Below are positions 1-9,156 of a stretch of DNA of 64,000 nt, piece by piece. Origin of the DNA: Sphingomonas sp. R-74633 (lineage in GTDB: Bacteria > Pseudomonadota > Alphaproteobacteria > Sphingomonadales > Sphingomonadaceae); the NCBI RefSeq assembly GCF_013416555.1, contig NZ_JACCFG010000002.1, positions 310,001 to 374,000 on the forward strand. The letters run 5' to 3'. Position 1 is the stretch's first letter, and each line of letters opens with the position of its first letter. The notes beneath the pieces were generated by a model. It saw nothing but the letters and a program-made list of their open reading frames with translations, was not told the origin of the DNA and did no database searches. The translations under genes and the position numbers were made by a program.

Positions 1-880
1 TGGTCAGCGAGTCATCATTGCGGTTGCGGTCGGTCAGGCCGCTCGGCGTCAGGTCGAGCGTGTTGAACGGGTAGCCGCGCGAGTGGTTGGTGATGTAGCC
101 GTCGAAGGTGTATTCGCCGTTCAGGTAGAAGTTGAAGCCCTTCTCCTGATAGTCGCCATAGCCCGCGGTCAGCGTCGCACGATAGTGCGAGCCGTCGCCG
201 TGCTCGGTCGTGCCGCCCTGGACCGATCCTTCGATGCCTTGGAAATTCTTCTTGCTGATCAGGTTGACCACGCCGCCGATCGCGTCCGCGCCGTAAGTCG
301 AGGACGCGCCGTCCTTCAGCACCTCGATGCGGTCGACGATGCTGAACGGGATCGAGTTCAGGTCGACATAGGCGTTGTGACCGTCGTCATTGAGCGGGAA
401 GTTCGCCGAGCGAAGCCCGTCGATCAGCACCACGGTCGACGACACGCCGAGGCCGCGCAGCGATACCGCGGCACCGCCGGCCGAGAAGCCGTTGCGGAAA
501 CCAGTCGAGATCGAGCCGGCGCTGTCGGCCGACACCGAGCGGATCGCGTCCTGCGCGGTGGTGATATTAGCGCGCTGGAGCGTCTCAGAGCTCAGCGTGG
601 TCACCGGCGAGATCGATGTCGTGTTCGAGTTGCGGAAGAGCGTGCCGGTGACGACGATCTGCGCGGGCTGGGCCGGGTCGGACTGCGCATCGGGCTGCGC
701 GTCGGGCTGCGCGGTCTCGCCGCCCTGCACTTCGGAGCCCTGCGGCATCGCGGTCTGGTTGGCGATCGCTTCCGCTCCCTGCGCCGGAGCAGCTTCCTGC
801 GCATAGGCCGGAGTGGCAATCGCCGTCACAAAGGCCGCAGCCGAAATCCCGTACCGAAGCGTATTAAATACCAGATTCAT
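1..880 (-). CDS. TonB-dependent receptor, N-terminal part (runs off left edge)
   Basis: Reverse-strand frame open from an ATG at 878-880 to the window edge, about 293 codons, so the beta-barrel lies outside. The start MNLVFNTLRYGISAAAF ends in a signal peptide (TPAYAQ). A Gln/Ala/Pro-rich linker follows, then QIVVTGTLFR, a TonB-box-like entry to the plug domain. Plug hallmarks are visible: VSLRGLGVSSTVVLIDGLR and IEVLKDGASSTYGADAIGGVVN. The family is an outer-membrane, TonB-driven importer; the substrate cannot be told from the plug alone. Upstream (881-1219) there is no gene, so it probably has its own promoter there. No strong Shine-Dalgarno sequence precedes the ATG. Confidence 0.9.
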   Translation of the reverse strand, partial: MNLVFNTLRYGISAAAFVTAIATPAYAQEAAPAQGAEAIANQTAMPQGSEVQGGETAQPDAQPDAQSDPAQPAQIVVTGTLFRNSNTTSISPVTTLSSETLQRANITTAQDAIRSVSADSAGSISTGFRNGFSAGGAAVSLRGLGVSSTVVLIDGLRSANFPLNDDGHNAYVDLNSIPFSIVDRIEVLKDGASSTYGADAIGGVVNLISKKNFQGIEGSVQGGTTEHGDGSHYRATLTAGYGDYQEKGFNFYLNGEYTFDGYITNHSRGYPFNTLDLTPSGLTDRNRNDDSLT

Positions 881-1219
881 AAACTTACTGAGGCCTTTTC
901 CCATTTATCGCAGCAGTCACGCCGGGCATCTCGCTCCCGCGTCCTTGCCCAAGATTTATAGGCGGTCCGACCTGCCGGCGGCGCGAAGCTGCGACGTTTT
1001 GTTCCCCTTTTTCCGAAGGACGGCAGCGACAGCGCGAACGTGCGGGCGTCGGTCTTGGCATCCAGACCGGAGGCTGTCTGCCAGCCCCCGGGCGGCCCGT
1101 CGTCCCGCGACTCAGGCTTCCCGCCTTTGCGAGGTGACGATTAGGAAATGGGAACGCTGAGCGTTGAGGCCCAGATACGACAAAGCCAGCTAAGCGCTGG
1201 GCTCAACTGGCTTGGAAGG
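881..1219. other. Non-coding gap between TBDR and tRNA-Tyr
   Basis: About 340 bases with no supportable gene. Open frames here lack a ribosome site and recognisable protein. The only structure seen is the hairpin at 1184-1213 just 3' of the tRNA. The gap presumably carries the promoter of the reverse-strand receptor gene. Confidence 0.5.
1184..1213 (-). terminator. Hairpin downstream of tRNA-Tyr
   Basis: Arms AAGCCAG (1184-1190) and CTGGCTT (1207-1213) flank a 16-base loop. On the reverse strand the stem is followed by TTTGTCG, a short T-rich tail. The position directly 3' of the tRNA fits a terminator or processing hairpin; the long loop makes it weak. Confidence 0.4.
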
Positions 1220-1306
1220 TGGTGGACAGGGTAGGGTTCGAACCTACGTAGGAGAAACTCCGGCAGATTTACAGTCTGCTGCCTTTAACCACTCGGCCAC
1301 CTGTCC
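1220..1306 (-). tRNA. tRNA-Tyr (anticodon GTA)
   Basis: Reverse-strand cloverleaf. The acceptor arm GGACAGG (1306-1300) pairs with CCTGTCC (1230-1224), the discriminator is A (1223), and CCA is encoded at 1222-1220. The anticodon arm reads CAGACTGTAAATCTG with anticodon GTA. A long variable arm follows, as expected for bacterial tRNA-Tyr. The T arm has GGTTCGAACC. The size of about 87 bases fits a class II tRNA. Confidence 0.95.
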
Positions 1307-1429
1307 ATGGCGCCGTTCGGCGAGAGGGGGGCCAATGCCGAAGCCGGGAGGCCCTGTCAACGCCTTGCGCGCGGGCTTCTGCACGAATAGCGTCCGCCGC
1401 TTCCAAATAGATACGCCACGGGGGGCCTT

Positions 1430-3055
1430 ATGCGCCGACTTTCCATCACCATCGCCACGCTGCTCGCTGCCACCGCGATCGCTCCGCTCGCCATCGCCAA
1501 GGGTCCGGACGGCCCGAGCGCGCCGGTCGACAAGCTGGTCGACGAAGGCACCAACCATAGCGAGGTGATGCGAATCGCCCAGTATCTGACCGACGTGATC
1601 GGCGGCCGGCTGACCAACTCGCCCTCGATGCGCCAGGCCGAGGACTGGACGCAGGCCAAGTTCCGCGAATGGGGCCTGACCAATGTCCACAAGGAAGGCT
1701 TCGAGTTCGGCCGCGGCTGGTCCGCCAGGAATGCCAGCGTGAAGATGGTCGCGCCGCGCCCGCTGAGCCTGGTCGCCGCGCCGCTCGCCTGGACGCCGGG
1801 CACGGGCGGGCCGATCACCGGCCAGGTCGTGCTCGCGCCGATGGCCGACGAGGCCGCGCTCGCCCAGTATAAGGGCAAGCTGGCCGGCAAGATCGTGCTG
1901 CTGAGCGACCCCATCGACATCACCGACCCGACCGACCCGGACTTCAAGCGCTATGCCGACGCCGATCTGGACAAGGCCGACACCTTCCAGATGGCCAATG
2001 GCCCGGCGACCGCGAGCCGCCGCCCGTCGAGCGCCAGCCGCTTCGCCTTCACTGCCAAGCGCGACGCCTTCCTGAAGGCCGAGGGCGCGATCGCCTATGC
2101 CACGATGTCGGCGCGCAACGGCAAGCTGGTGCACGGCCAGAACAGCCAGTTCCAGGTCGGCGCGACACCGCCGCTGCCGGGCTTCGAGATCGCCGCCGAG
2201 GATTATCGCCGCCTCGCGCGGCTCGCCAAGATGGGCCTGGCGCCGAGCCTCGAACTCAACAGCGACGTCACCTATGACGACAGCGACACCAAGGCGTACA
2301 ACATCGTGGCCGACATCCCCGGCACCGACGCCAAGGCGGGCTATGTGATGGCCGGCGCGCATATGGACAGCTGGGCGATGGGCGACGGCGCTGCCGACAA
2401 TGGCGCGGGCGTCTCGATGGTCATGGAAGCCGCGCGCATCATCAAGGCATCGGGGATCAAGACCAAGCGCAGTATCCGCTTCGCTTTGTGGGCGGGCGAG
2501 GAGCAGGGCCTGCTCGGCTCGATGGCCTATGTCGAGAACCATGTCGCCAGCCGCCCGGTCGATCCCGCGCTGAGCGGCGTCGCGCGCTATATGGGCTGGA
2601 GCAAGGCGTTCCCGATCCAGCCGGGCGCCGACCACGCCAAGCTCGCGGCCTATTTCAACCTCGACAATGGCTCGGGCAAGATCCGCGGCATCTATACGCA
2701 GGGCAACACCGCCGTGGTGCCGATCTTCAAGGACTGGCTGGCGCCGTTCAACTCGATGGGCGCGACCAAGGTGGCGACGGGCCGCACCGGCAGCACCGAC
2801 CATGTGTTCTTCGACGCAGTGGGCATCCCCGCCTTCCAGTTCATCCAGGATCCGCTCGACTATGGCTCGATGGTCCACCACACCGATGTCGACACGTTCG
2901 ATCATTTGAAGTCCGAGGATATGCGCCAGGGCGCGATCATCCTCGCCGCCTTCCTGGTCAATGCGGCGAATGCACCGGAGCCGCTGCCGCGCGTTCCCAT
3001 GGCAACCGAGCCCAAGGCGTCGGACGACTTCTACGCGGCACCAGGAGCACATTGA
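1430..3055 (+). CDS. Secreted M28 family zinc aminopeptidase
   Basis: 541 residues with an N-terminal signal peptide (ATAIAPLAIAKG). A protease-associated (PA) domain lies around residues 120-165 (GKLAGKIVLLSDP). The M28 metal site follows: AHMDSWAMGDGAADNGAG around 310-327 (His and Asp ligands), WAGEEQG near 357 (catalytic Glu) and a distal His in MVHHTDVDT near 483. The family hydrolyses peptides outside the cytoplasm using two zinc ions. Its stop overlaps the start of rlmB by one base (TGATG), so the two are probably cotranscribed and translationally coupled. No functional link to the glycan genes is implied. Confidence 0.93.
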   Translation: MRRLSITIATLLAATAIAPLAIAKGPDGPSAPVDKLVDEGTNHSEVMRIAQYLTDVIGGRLTNSPSMRQAEDWTQAKFREWGLTNVHKEGFEFGRGWSARNASVKMVAPRPLSLVAAPLAWTPGTGGPITGQVVLAPMADEAALAQYKGKLAGKIVLLSDPIDITDPTDPDFKRYADADLDKADTFQMANGPATASRRPSSASRFAFTAKRDAFLKAEGAIAYATMSARNGKLVHGQNSQFQVGATPPLPGFEIAAEDYRRLARLAKMGLAPSLELNSDVTYDDSDTKAYNIVADIPGTDAKAGYVMAGAHMDSWAMGDGAADNGAGVSMVMEAARIIKASGIKTKRSIRFALWAGEEQGLLGSMAYVENHVASRPVDPALSGVARYMGWSKAFPIQPGADHAKLAAYFNLDNGSGKIRGIYTQGNTAVVPIFKDWLAPFNSMGATKVATGRTGSTDHVFFDAVGIPAFQFIQDPLDYGSMVHHTDVDTFDHLKSEDMRQGAIILAAFLVNAANAPEPLPRVPMATEPKASDDFYAAPGAH

Positions 3056-3801
3056 TGGCAAAACGCGGACACCGGCCGAGCCAGGCATCGTCGAACCGGC
3101 CCCGTTTCTACGGCCGGCACGCGGTGCTGGCGGCGCTCGACAATCCCGAGCGCGTGGTGCGCAAGATCTGGGGGACGCACGAGGCGCTGGCCGGGATGGA
3201 CATCCCGGCGACGATCCCGATCACCTACGCCAATGCCGCCGATCTCGGCCGGCTGGTGCCGAACGACGCGCCGCACCAGGGGCTGGTGATCGAAGTCGAC
3301 CCGCTCGAGGAGATCTGGCTGGGCGACCTGCTGGCGCAGGGGGCGGGCGACAATCGCCCGCTCCTCGTGCTCGACCAGGTGACCGATCCGCACAATGTCG
3401 GCGCGATCCTGCGCTCGGCGGCGGCGTTCGATGCGCTGGGCATCGTCACGCAGGACCGGCACGCGCCGACCGAGACGGGCACGCTCGCCCGCTCGGCGGC
3501 GGGCACGCTGGAGGCGGTGCCATGGGTGCGGGTGGTCAATCTGGCCCGCGCGCTCGAGGAGATCGCCGAGGCGGGCTTCTGGCGGATCGGGCTGACCGGC
3601 CATGCCAAGGGCACGCTCGCCGAAGTCATGGCCAACCAGCAGAAGATCGCGCTGGTGCTCGGCGCCGAGGGCGAAGGCATGCGCCAGAATACCGAGGCGC
3701 ATTGCGACGAGCTGGCCAAGCTGCCGATCTCGGACAAGGTCGAGAGCCTGAACGTGTCGAACGCCGCGGCGATTTCGCTCTATGCGGTGACGGCGCGGTA
3801 G
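3055..3801 (+). CDS. rlmB: 23S rRNA (guanosine-2'-O)-methyltransferase RlmB
   Basis: 248 residues of the SpoU/TrmH family. The N-terminal substrate-binding part (FYGRHAVLAALDNPERVV) precedes the SpoU domain. The three knot motifs are present: DPHNVGAILRSAAAF, VLGAEGEGM and ISDKVESLNVSNAAAISLY. Members with this architecture use S-adenosylmethionine to methylate the 2'-O of a guanosine in 23S rRNA (G2251 in E. coli); TrmH-like tRNA specificity is the alternative. A Lys/Arg-rich N-terminus (MAKRGHRPSQ) is typical. The ATG overlaps the stop of the peptidase gene. A 12-bp hairpin at 3808-3834 lies immediately downstream. Confidence 0.9.
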   Translation: MAKRGHRPSQASSNRPRFYGRHAVLAALDNPERVVRKIWGTHEALAGMDIPATIPITYANAADLGRLVPNDAPHQGLVIEVDPLEEIWLGDLLAQGAGDNRPLLVLDQVTDPHNVGAILRSAAAFDALGIVTQDRHAPTETGTLARSAAGTLEAVPWVRVVNLARALEEIAEAGFWRIGLTGHAKGTLAEVMANQQKIALVLGAEGEGMRQNTEAHCDELAKLPISDKVESLNVSNAAAISLYAVTAR

Positions 3802-3807
3802 TCATTT

Positions 3808-3834
3808 CTCCCTCTTCCCGGTGGGGAGAGGGAG
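3808..3834. terminator. Hairpin between convergent rlmB and ferredoxin genes
   Basis: CTCCCTCTTCCC (3808-3819) can pair with GGGGAGAGGGAG (3823-3834) around a 3-base loop. There is no clear T-tract on either side. Its position between two convergent stop codons suggests a bidirectional transcription stop. Confidence 0.5.
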
Positions 3835-3836
3835 CT

Positions 3837-4154
3837 CTAGTCCTCTTCGGCGATCTTCACGCGCAGGCCGTCGAGTTCGTCGGTGAAGGGGATCTGGCAG
3901 GACAGGCGCGAGGTCGCGTCGCGGTCGCCGGCGCTGTCGAGCAGGTCGTCCTCGTCCATGCTCATCTTGGGCAGTTTGGCCGCAAATTCCGGGTCGACAT
4001 GGACGTGGCAGGTCGCGCACGAGCAGCAGCCGCCGCATAAGGCGAGCAGCTCGTCAAAGCCGCTCTCGCGGATCACTTCCATCACGCTCAGGCCCGCTTC
4101 CCCCATGACCGCACGCTCTTCTCCATCCCTGGTCACGACGATAAGCTTGGGCAT
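3837..4154 (-). CDS. Adrenodoxin-type [2Fe-2S] ferredoxin
   Basis: 105 residues from the ATG at 4152-4154, preceded by AGGAGAATCTC; an in-frame ATG 15 codons further upstream lacks such a site. The cluster-binding pattern is Cys-x5-Cys-x2-Cys ([10 protein letters not shown]) followed by HVHV and a fourth Cys in SCQIPF, as in the adrenodoxin class. These are small soluble electron carriers to P450s, dioxygenases or Fe-S assembly. A P450 is encoded at 56.4-57.7 kb, but nothing in the sequence proves they are partners. The gene is divergent from the DNA glycosylase gene. Confidence 0.92.
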   Translation of the reverse strand: MPKLIVVTRDGEERAVMGEAGLSVMEVIRESGFDELLALCGGCCSCATCHVHVDPEFAAKLPKMSMDEDDLLDSAGDRDATSRLSCQIPFTDELDGLRVKIAEED

Positions 4155-4217
4155 GAGATTCTCCTGTTCGCTCGCCGTCCATGCCGCCGAAAGCGGCACT
4201 TCGCAAGGCGATGGCCA

Positions 4218-4841
4218 ATGGGCCTGACCGCGGAACAGCTCAAGGCATCACTCGATGCACTGGCGGCGCGCGAGCCGCTGATCGCCGCGGCGATCGGCCG
4301 GGTGGGCTATCCCCCGCCCCGCATCCGCGACCGCGGCTATGCGACTTTGCTGCGCACGATCATCGGCCAGCAGGTCAGCGTCGCCGCCGCGCAATCGATC
4401 TGGAACAAGATGGCGGCGCAGCTCGGCGACATCACCGATCCCGGCATCATCGCCCGCGTCAGCGACGAGGAGCTGCGCGCCGCGGGCCTGTCACGCCAGA
4501 AGGCGGCGTATGCGCGCAGCCTCGCCGAGGAAGTGACCAGCGGCCGGCTCGACTTCGCGCATTTGCCCGAGGACGACGAGGAAGCGATCGCGGCGCTCAC
4601 CCGGATCAAGGGGATCGGCCGCTGGTCCGCCGAAGTCTATCTGCTGTTCGCCGAGGGACGCGCGGACATCTGGCCGGCGGGCGATCTGGCGGTGCAGATC
4701 GAAGTCGGGCGGATCCTGGGGCATCCCGAGCGGCCGAGCGAGAAGCTGACCCGCGAAGTCGCCGAGGCCTGGCGCCCACACCGCGGCGCGGCGGCGGTGT
4801 TCGCGTGGCATCACTACAACTCCGAGATGGATGTGATTTGA
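4218..4841 (+). CDS. HhH-GPD DNA-3-methyladenine glycosylase (AlkA-like)
   Basis: 207 residues, the compact length of AlkA-type enzymes lacking the N-terminal domain. The helix-hairpin-helix is at about 130-143 ([14 protein letters not shown]). The catalytic Asp is in WPAGDLAVQ near 156-157. [16 protein letters not shown] near 43 is the usual N-terminal signature of the family. It removes alkylated bases to start base-excision repair. No iron-sulfur cysteines are present, which separates it from Nth/MutY. The ATG at 4218 follows an AAGGCG-like ribosome site. Confidence 0.88.
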   Translation: MGLTAEQLKASLDALAAREPLIAAAIGRVGYPPPRIRDRGYATLLRTIIGQQVSVAAAQSIWNKMAAQLGDITDPGIIARVSDEELRAAGLSRQKAAYARSLAEEVTSGRLDFAHLPEDDEEAIAALTRIKGIGRWSAEVYLLFAEGRADIWPAGDLAVQIEVGRILGHPERPSEKLTREVAEAWRPHRGAAAVFAWHHYNSEMDVI

Positions 4842-4849
4842 GGGCGGAT

Positions 4850-4877
4850 TAGCTCCTCCCCTGCAGGGGAGAGGCTT
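4850..4877. terminator. Hairpin between convergent glycosylase and ROK kinase genes
   Basis: An 11-bp stem with one mismatch, AGCTCCTCCCC / GGGGAGAGGCT around TGCA. On the forward strand it is followed by TTTGATT. It sits between two convergent stop codons. Confidence 0.5.
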
Positions 4878-4880
4878 TGA

Positions 4881-5762
4881 TTAGGCCCCCAGCCCCACCG
4901 CGATCGCCCCCAGCGGGCCGGCCATCGTGCCGAGCCCCGGCGCACCCAGCCGCGTGTCGATGGCTTCCGCCCATTCCGCCAGCGCGCCATAGCCGCCCAG
5001 GCTCTCGACCAGCCGGGCGCGCAGCCGGGGGAAGAGATGCTCCCGCGCGGCCATCACGCCCCCTCCAATGGCAATGCGCTCGGGCGCGGCGGTGACGACG
5101 AGGTTGTGGAGCACCGCGGCGAGGTCGTGGACGAACAGCTCCCATTCGGGCCCGTCATCGGGCAGCTGGCTGCCCGGCATGCCGAAGCGCGCGGCGAGCG
5201 CCGGGCCGGAGATCAGCCCCTCAAGGCAATCGCCGTGGAAGCGGCACCAGCCGGGATAGGTGTCGCCCGGCGCGCGCGGCAGGCGCATATGGCCGGCCTC
5301 GCCATGCGCCCAGCCCATCACCGGCCGGCCGCCGGTGACCAGCCCGACGCCGACGCCGGTGCCGATCGTGATATAGGTATGCGCGGCCATGCCTTGCGCG
5401 GCGCCCCAGCGCCCCTCGGCCAGCGCGGCGCCGTTCACATCGGTCTGGAAGCCGATCGGTTTGGCGTAGCGCGCCTCGAGGCGACGGATCAGGTCGGTGC
5501 CGCTCCAGCCGGGCTTGGTCGTCGCAGTGATCGAGCCATAATCGGCGCGGGCGGGATCGAGGCCGACGGGGCCGAAACTCGCCACGCCGATCGCATCGAA
5601 GCTCCAGCGATCGAGCACTGCCTCAAGCGCCGCGAGCGTCGCCACCGGATTGGTGGTGGGCACGGTCACGCGGTCGCGCACATCGTCCGGGCCGGTGGCG
5701 AGCAGCGCCACGCATTTGGTGCCGCCCAGTTCGATGCCGGCGATCATCTTTTCCTGCGTCAT
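4881..5762 (-). CDS. ROK family sugar kinase (fructokinase/mannokinase type)
   Basis: 293 residues. The phosphate-binding loop is IAGIELGGTKCVALLATG at the N-terminus; the catalytic base is the Asp of TDVNGAALAEGRWG. The zinc site typical of the bacterial fructokinase branch is present: HGEAGHM followed by CRFHGDCLEG. These cytoplasmic enzymes phosphorylate fructose, mannose or related hexoses with ATP. A close paralogue is encoded at 16616-17578. The ATG at 5760-5762 is chosen because it begins just before the family's usual N-terminus; a second ATG five codons later has a better-placed AGGA and is an alternative. The gene follows the TBDR gene but is separated from it by a strong terminator (5803-5822). 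Confidence 0.88.
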   Translation of the reverse strand: MTQEKMIAGIELGGTKCVALLATGPDDVRDRVTVPTTNPVATLAALEAVLDRWSFDAIGVASFGPVGLDPARADYGSITATTKPGWSGTDLIRRLEARYAKPIGFQTDVNGAALAEGRWGAAQGMAAHTYITIGTGVGVGLVTGGRPVMGWAHGEAGHMRLPRAPGDTYPGWCRFHGDCLEGLISGPALAARFGMPGSQLPDDGPEWELFVHDLAAVLHNLVVTAAPERIAIGGGVMAAREHLFPRLRARLVESLGGYGALAEWAEAIDTRLGAPGLGTMAGPLGAIAVGLGA

Positions 5763-5795
5763 CCGCGCAGCGCTTACTCTCGTTCGCGGCTGCAC

Positions 5796-5822
5796 AAAAG
5801 AGGGGCCGCCCGAAGGCGGCCC
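5796..5822 (-). terminator. Rho-independent terminator after TBDR gene 5907-9056
   Basis: On the reverse strand, GGGCCGCC (5822-5815), loop TTCG, GGCGGCCC (5810-5803), then CTCTTTTG. The stable tetraloop, GC stem and T-tract make a textbook terminator. It stands only about 40 bases before the ROK kinase start. Confidence 0.8.
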
Positions 5823-5906
5823 GATGGGGGGTGGAATTTTACGTTACGGCAGCGGCGGCCGGTTTGCGCCCCGGCCGCCACTCCCCCTTTGCCTTGGGGC
5901 GCCCGC

Positions 5907-8900
5907 CTAGAAGCGGCCCCGCAGCCCGACCATGACCTGGCGGCCAGGATCGTAAAGCGTGAAGGCAGCATTCTCGAACTGGAAGTAGCTGCGCTGCTGC
6001 GCCTTGGTGAGGTTGATCACGTCCAAGGTGAGCTGCGGCGCCCATTTCAGGCCGAACACCTCGGCGAAGTCGACCGAGGCCGACAGATCATATTGCTGAT
6101 AGTCGTCCGAATAGAGCCGGGCGAGCGCGATGCCGTTCTGGTTGGCATCCGACGAGACCGAGCCGCGCTGGAAGGTGGTCGACAGGCGGACGTTGATCCC
6201 GCCATGCTCGTAATAGCCGGTGATATTGTAGGTCACCGGCGACACGCCGACCGCAACCGCAGGTGCCGCGCCCGAACCCGTCTGATCGATCAGCGTCAGG
6301 TTCGCGTTGAAGCCGAAGCCGTTGATCCCGAGCTTGCCGAGCAGGAAGTCGAGCGGCTGCACCCAGTTCACTTCGAGGCCGTTGACCTTGAGCGTGCCGG
6401 TTGCGTTGACCTGCTGCGAGAGCACCACGGTGGCGCTGTTCGCACCGCCGCGCGAGTTGATCGCCGCCTGCTGGGTGGGCGTCAGCGTATCGAAGGTCAC
6501 GCCGTACGCGCCCAGTGCCGAGAAAGGCACCGTGGTCGTGCCGGTGGTGGTGAAGCCGGTCACTGCCTTGCGGAAGGCGGTGAAGCCGACATAGCCCTCG
6601 CGGCCGGTATAATATTCGAAGCCCAGGTCGATATTGGTCGACAGATAAGGCGTCAGCGCGGGATTGCCGACCGAACCGACATCGGCCGAGGGGCTCGAGA
6701 AGTTGAGGCCCGGCAGCATCGTGTTCGGGTTGGGCCGGGTCATCGTCCGCGAGACCGCGGCGCGGACCACGGCGGCATCGCCGATATGGAAGGCACCGCT
6801 GACCGACGGCAGCCAATTGTCGTACTTGGCGTCGGTGTAAACGAAGTTGGTGAGGTTCGGATAGCAGCTGCCATCGCGGACATTGCCGGTGCCAGGGCAT
6901 GCCGCAGGCAGCGGCCCGGCGCCGTCCGGATCGATCGAGTTGCGCGGATCGGAGATCGATACGCGCCCGCCGATCGTCTGGTCGGTGCGGACATAGCGGA
7001 TGCCGGCATTGTAGTTGAGGTGGTTGTTGTCGCCGATCTGAAGATCGCCGTTCACTTCGCCATAGGCACCGAGCACCTTCTCGCGGACATAGCCGCCGCT
7101 GGCGCCGGTGTTGGACGAGCCCGCCTCGGGCGCGGCATTGTGGAAGGCGTCATAGTTGGACGCCGCCTTGAACGCGTCCCAGTTCACCGTCACGAAGCCT
7201 GCAGAGGTCGGGCTCAGCAACCCGGGGAGCTGCGCGTTCGAGATCAGCGAGCCGGCATAGGTGACCGGGCCGGTCGAGCCGGCGGAATAGCCGGTGCCAT
7301 AGGCCGGATAGGTCGGGTAGCCCGCCGGCGCCGCGCCGCTCTGGACCAGGCCGTTGCACGGCGGCTGCGTGTTGGGCGACGGCACGAACACGCTCGGACG
7401 ATCGCCGCACACCGCATTCTGCCAGGCCTGGCTGTTGTCGTATGCGTTGATCGTGCGCGAGGTATCGTCATAGGCGGCGCCGACCTTCAGGTTGAGGTTG
7501 GTATCGCCCCAGGTCAGGTTGCCGCGGATCCCCTTGGTCTCGGTCTTGCGCTTCTCGTCCTGGATGTTCACGCGGCCGCCCGGCCAGGCGAAGTTGGCGG
7601 GGTTGTTCAGATCGATGTTCGTGGTGATCGACGGCATCTCGCCGGCGGTGTTGTCATAGTTCACGACCACGCCCGAGTTGGGCGCAGTGAGGACCACGAC
7701 GCTGGGCGATTCACGGTGGAAGCTCGACCAGGTGTAGTTCGCGGCGACATCGAGCTTGAGCTTGTCGGCGACCTGCCATTCGGCGCCGGGATTGATGCCC
7801 CAGAACTTGGTCTTCTCGATGAACGGGCGATATTCGAGGAACCACTGCGCATTGGCATAGGTGCCCTTGGTCACCGTGCAGCCCGCGGTGCAGTCGCTCT
7901 TGTCATAGGTGGTGGCAAGCGGGATGGCGGCGCCGTTGCGGCCCACCCAGTTCATGTCGACGCGCTCGAGCTGATTGTCCTTCCAGCCGAACATGCCGTC
8001 GACATAGGCGTGGAAGCTGTCGCCCTTGTACTCGAGGCTGGCGATCGCGTTGATGCGGTCCTTGGTGCCTTCCTCGAACATCTTGCGGCCGAGGCGCGGG
8101 ATGATGCCGTTGTCGATCTGCCCGATATTGGCGCCGGGATTGCGCGCGAGCAGGAACGCCTGGTCGATCGGCGTACCGGTGATCAGGCCGGCACCCGAAT
8201 TGGCGGGGACGGTGGCCGGGATCGTCCAGTTGCCGCCGCCGGTGGGGTTGCACCCGGTCGCCGCACCGCACTGGGCGGCGGACAGGTTCGGGTTGGTCCA
8301 GCCGATCGTCTCGAAGCCGGTGGTGCGCACCTTGTTGTGCACGCCGGCGACGCCGAGCAGGATGCCGAAATCGCCCATCGTGGTGCTGCCGAGCAGCGAG
8401 CCGCGATAGCCCCAGTCCTTGCTGTTCGTGTTCTTGGTGACCTGCGCGCCATAGGTGACGTGCGTGCCGCTCTTATCGAAGGGCCGCGCGCTGCGCATGT
8501 TGACCGTGCCGGCGGCGCCGCCCTCGACCTGATCGGCGATGCCGCTCTTGTTCACCGTCAGCGACGTGAACAACTCGGTCGGGAACATGTCGAGATCGAC
8601 TTCGCGGTTGGTGTTCTGCGAGTCCGTGCGGCCGGTCGAGGCGACTGCCACCGGTGCGCCGTTCAGCAGCACGCGAGTGAAGTTGGTGCCGAGGCCGCGG
8701 ATCGTGACGTTGAGGCCTTCGCCGGTCACTTCGCGCGCGATCGTCACGCCGGGGATGCGGTTGAAGCTCTCGGCGATGTTGGTGTCGGGGAACTTGCCGA
8801 TGTCCTCGGCGAAGATCGAATCGGTGAAGCCGACCGAGTTCTTCTTGGCGTTGGTCGAGCTTTGCAGCGAGGCACGATAGCCGGTGACGACGATCTGCTG

Positions 8901-9056
8901 CTCATCCTCGGGGACGCTCTGCGCCGCGGGTGCGGGCGTATCGCTGGGTGTGCTCGTGGTCTGGGCGAGCGCGGGCCAGGCGGTGCCGGCGAGCAGCACG
9001 CCCGCAACCATTGCCAGACGACGCGCAGTGAAACGTGACGCAACTGGAGCGTGCAT
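5907..9056 (-). CDS. TonB-dependent receptor, glycan-uptake type
   Basis: 1049 residues. The start MHAPVASRF at 9056 is chosen because AGGAGGGG sits seven bases upstream. A signal peptide ends at WPALAQ, then QQIVVTGYRASLQSSTNAKK, the N-terminal signature of the large sphingomonad/xanthomonad receptors for plant and algal sugars. Plug motifs are FAEDIGKFPDTNIAESFNRI and IRGLGTNFTRVLLNG. The barrel ends with an aromatic residue (QVMVGLRGRF). It should import an oligosaccharide into the periplasm with TonB energy. A terminator follows. Upstream is a long control region with a -35-like TTGACA and inverted 10-bp repeats. The divergent neighbour encodes a secreted unknown. Confidence 0.92.
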   Translation of the reverse strand: MHAPVASRFTARRLAMVAGVLLAGTAWPALAQTTSTPSDTPAPAAQSVPEDEQQIVVTGYRASLQSSTNAKKNSVGFTDSIFAEDIGKFPDTNIAESFNRIPGVTIAREVTGEGLNVTIRGLGTNFTRVLLNGAPVAVASTGRTDSQNTNREVDLDMFPTELFTSLTVNKSGIADQVEGGAAGTVNMRSARPFDKSGTHVTYGAQVTKNTNSKDWGYRGSLLGSTTMGDFGILLGVAGVHNKVRTTGFETIGWTNPNLSAAQCGAATGCNPTGGGNWTIPATVPANSGAGLITGTPIDQAFLLARNPGANIGQIDNGIIPRLGRKMFEEGTKDRINAIASLEYKGDSFHAYVDGMFGWKDNQLERVDMNWVGRNGAAIPLATTYDKSDCTAGCTVTKGTYANAQWFLEYRPFIEKTKFWGINPGAEWQVADKLKLDVAANYTWSSFHRESPSVVVLTAPNSGVVVNYDNTAGEMPSITTNIDLNNPANFAWPGGRVNIQDEKRKTETKGIRGNLTWGDTNLNLKVGAAYDDTSRTINAYDNSQAWQNAVCGDRPSVFVPSPNTQPPCNGLVQSGAAPAGYPTYPAYGTGYSAGSTGPVTYAGSLISNAQLPGLLSPTSAGFVTVNWDAFKAASNYDAFHNAAPEAGSSNTGASGGYVREKVLGAYGEVNGDLQIGDNNHLNYNAGIRYVRTDQTIGGRVSISDPRNSIDPDGAGPLPAACPGTGNVRDGSCYPNLTNFVYTDAKYDNWLPSVSGAFHIGDAAVVRAAVSRTMTRPNPNTMLPGLNFSSPSADVGSVGNPALTPYLSTNIDLGFEYYTGREGYVGFTAFRKAVTGFTTTGTTTVPFSALGAYGVTFDTLTPTQQAAINSRGGANSATVVLSQQVNATGTLKVNGLEVNWVQPLDFLLGKLGINGFGFNANLTLIDQTGSGAAPAVAVGVSPVTYNITGYYEHGGINVRLSTTFQRGSVSSDANQNGIALARLYSDDYQQYDLSASVDFAEVFGLKWAPQLTLDVINLTKAQQRSYFQFENAAFTLYDPGRQVMVGLRGRF

Positions 9057-9156
9057 AAATCCCCTCCTGTGAAAGCCTCTTCTTGGGCCATTCGGCTTCA
9101 TCGCATTGCGCGATGTTAGCGGTCACATTTGGCTATGCCTCGGCGCGGGCGCTGTC

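Noticed and set aside
1220..1306. tRNA-Tyr as an integration site for the glycan region or secretion operon
   Set aside because: No integrase gene and no second copy of the tRNA 3' end was noticed in the window. tRNA-Tyr lies among housekeeping genes.
5037..9038. Very long forward open frame (over 1300 codons) opposite the TBDR gene
   Set aside because: It is the antisense shadow of a high-GC gene: rich in Arg/Ala/Gly/His/Asp, no signal peptide, no family motif and no ribosome site. The reverse strand encodes a clear receptor.
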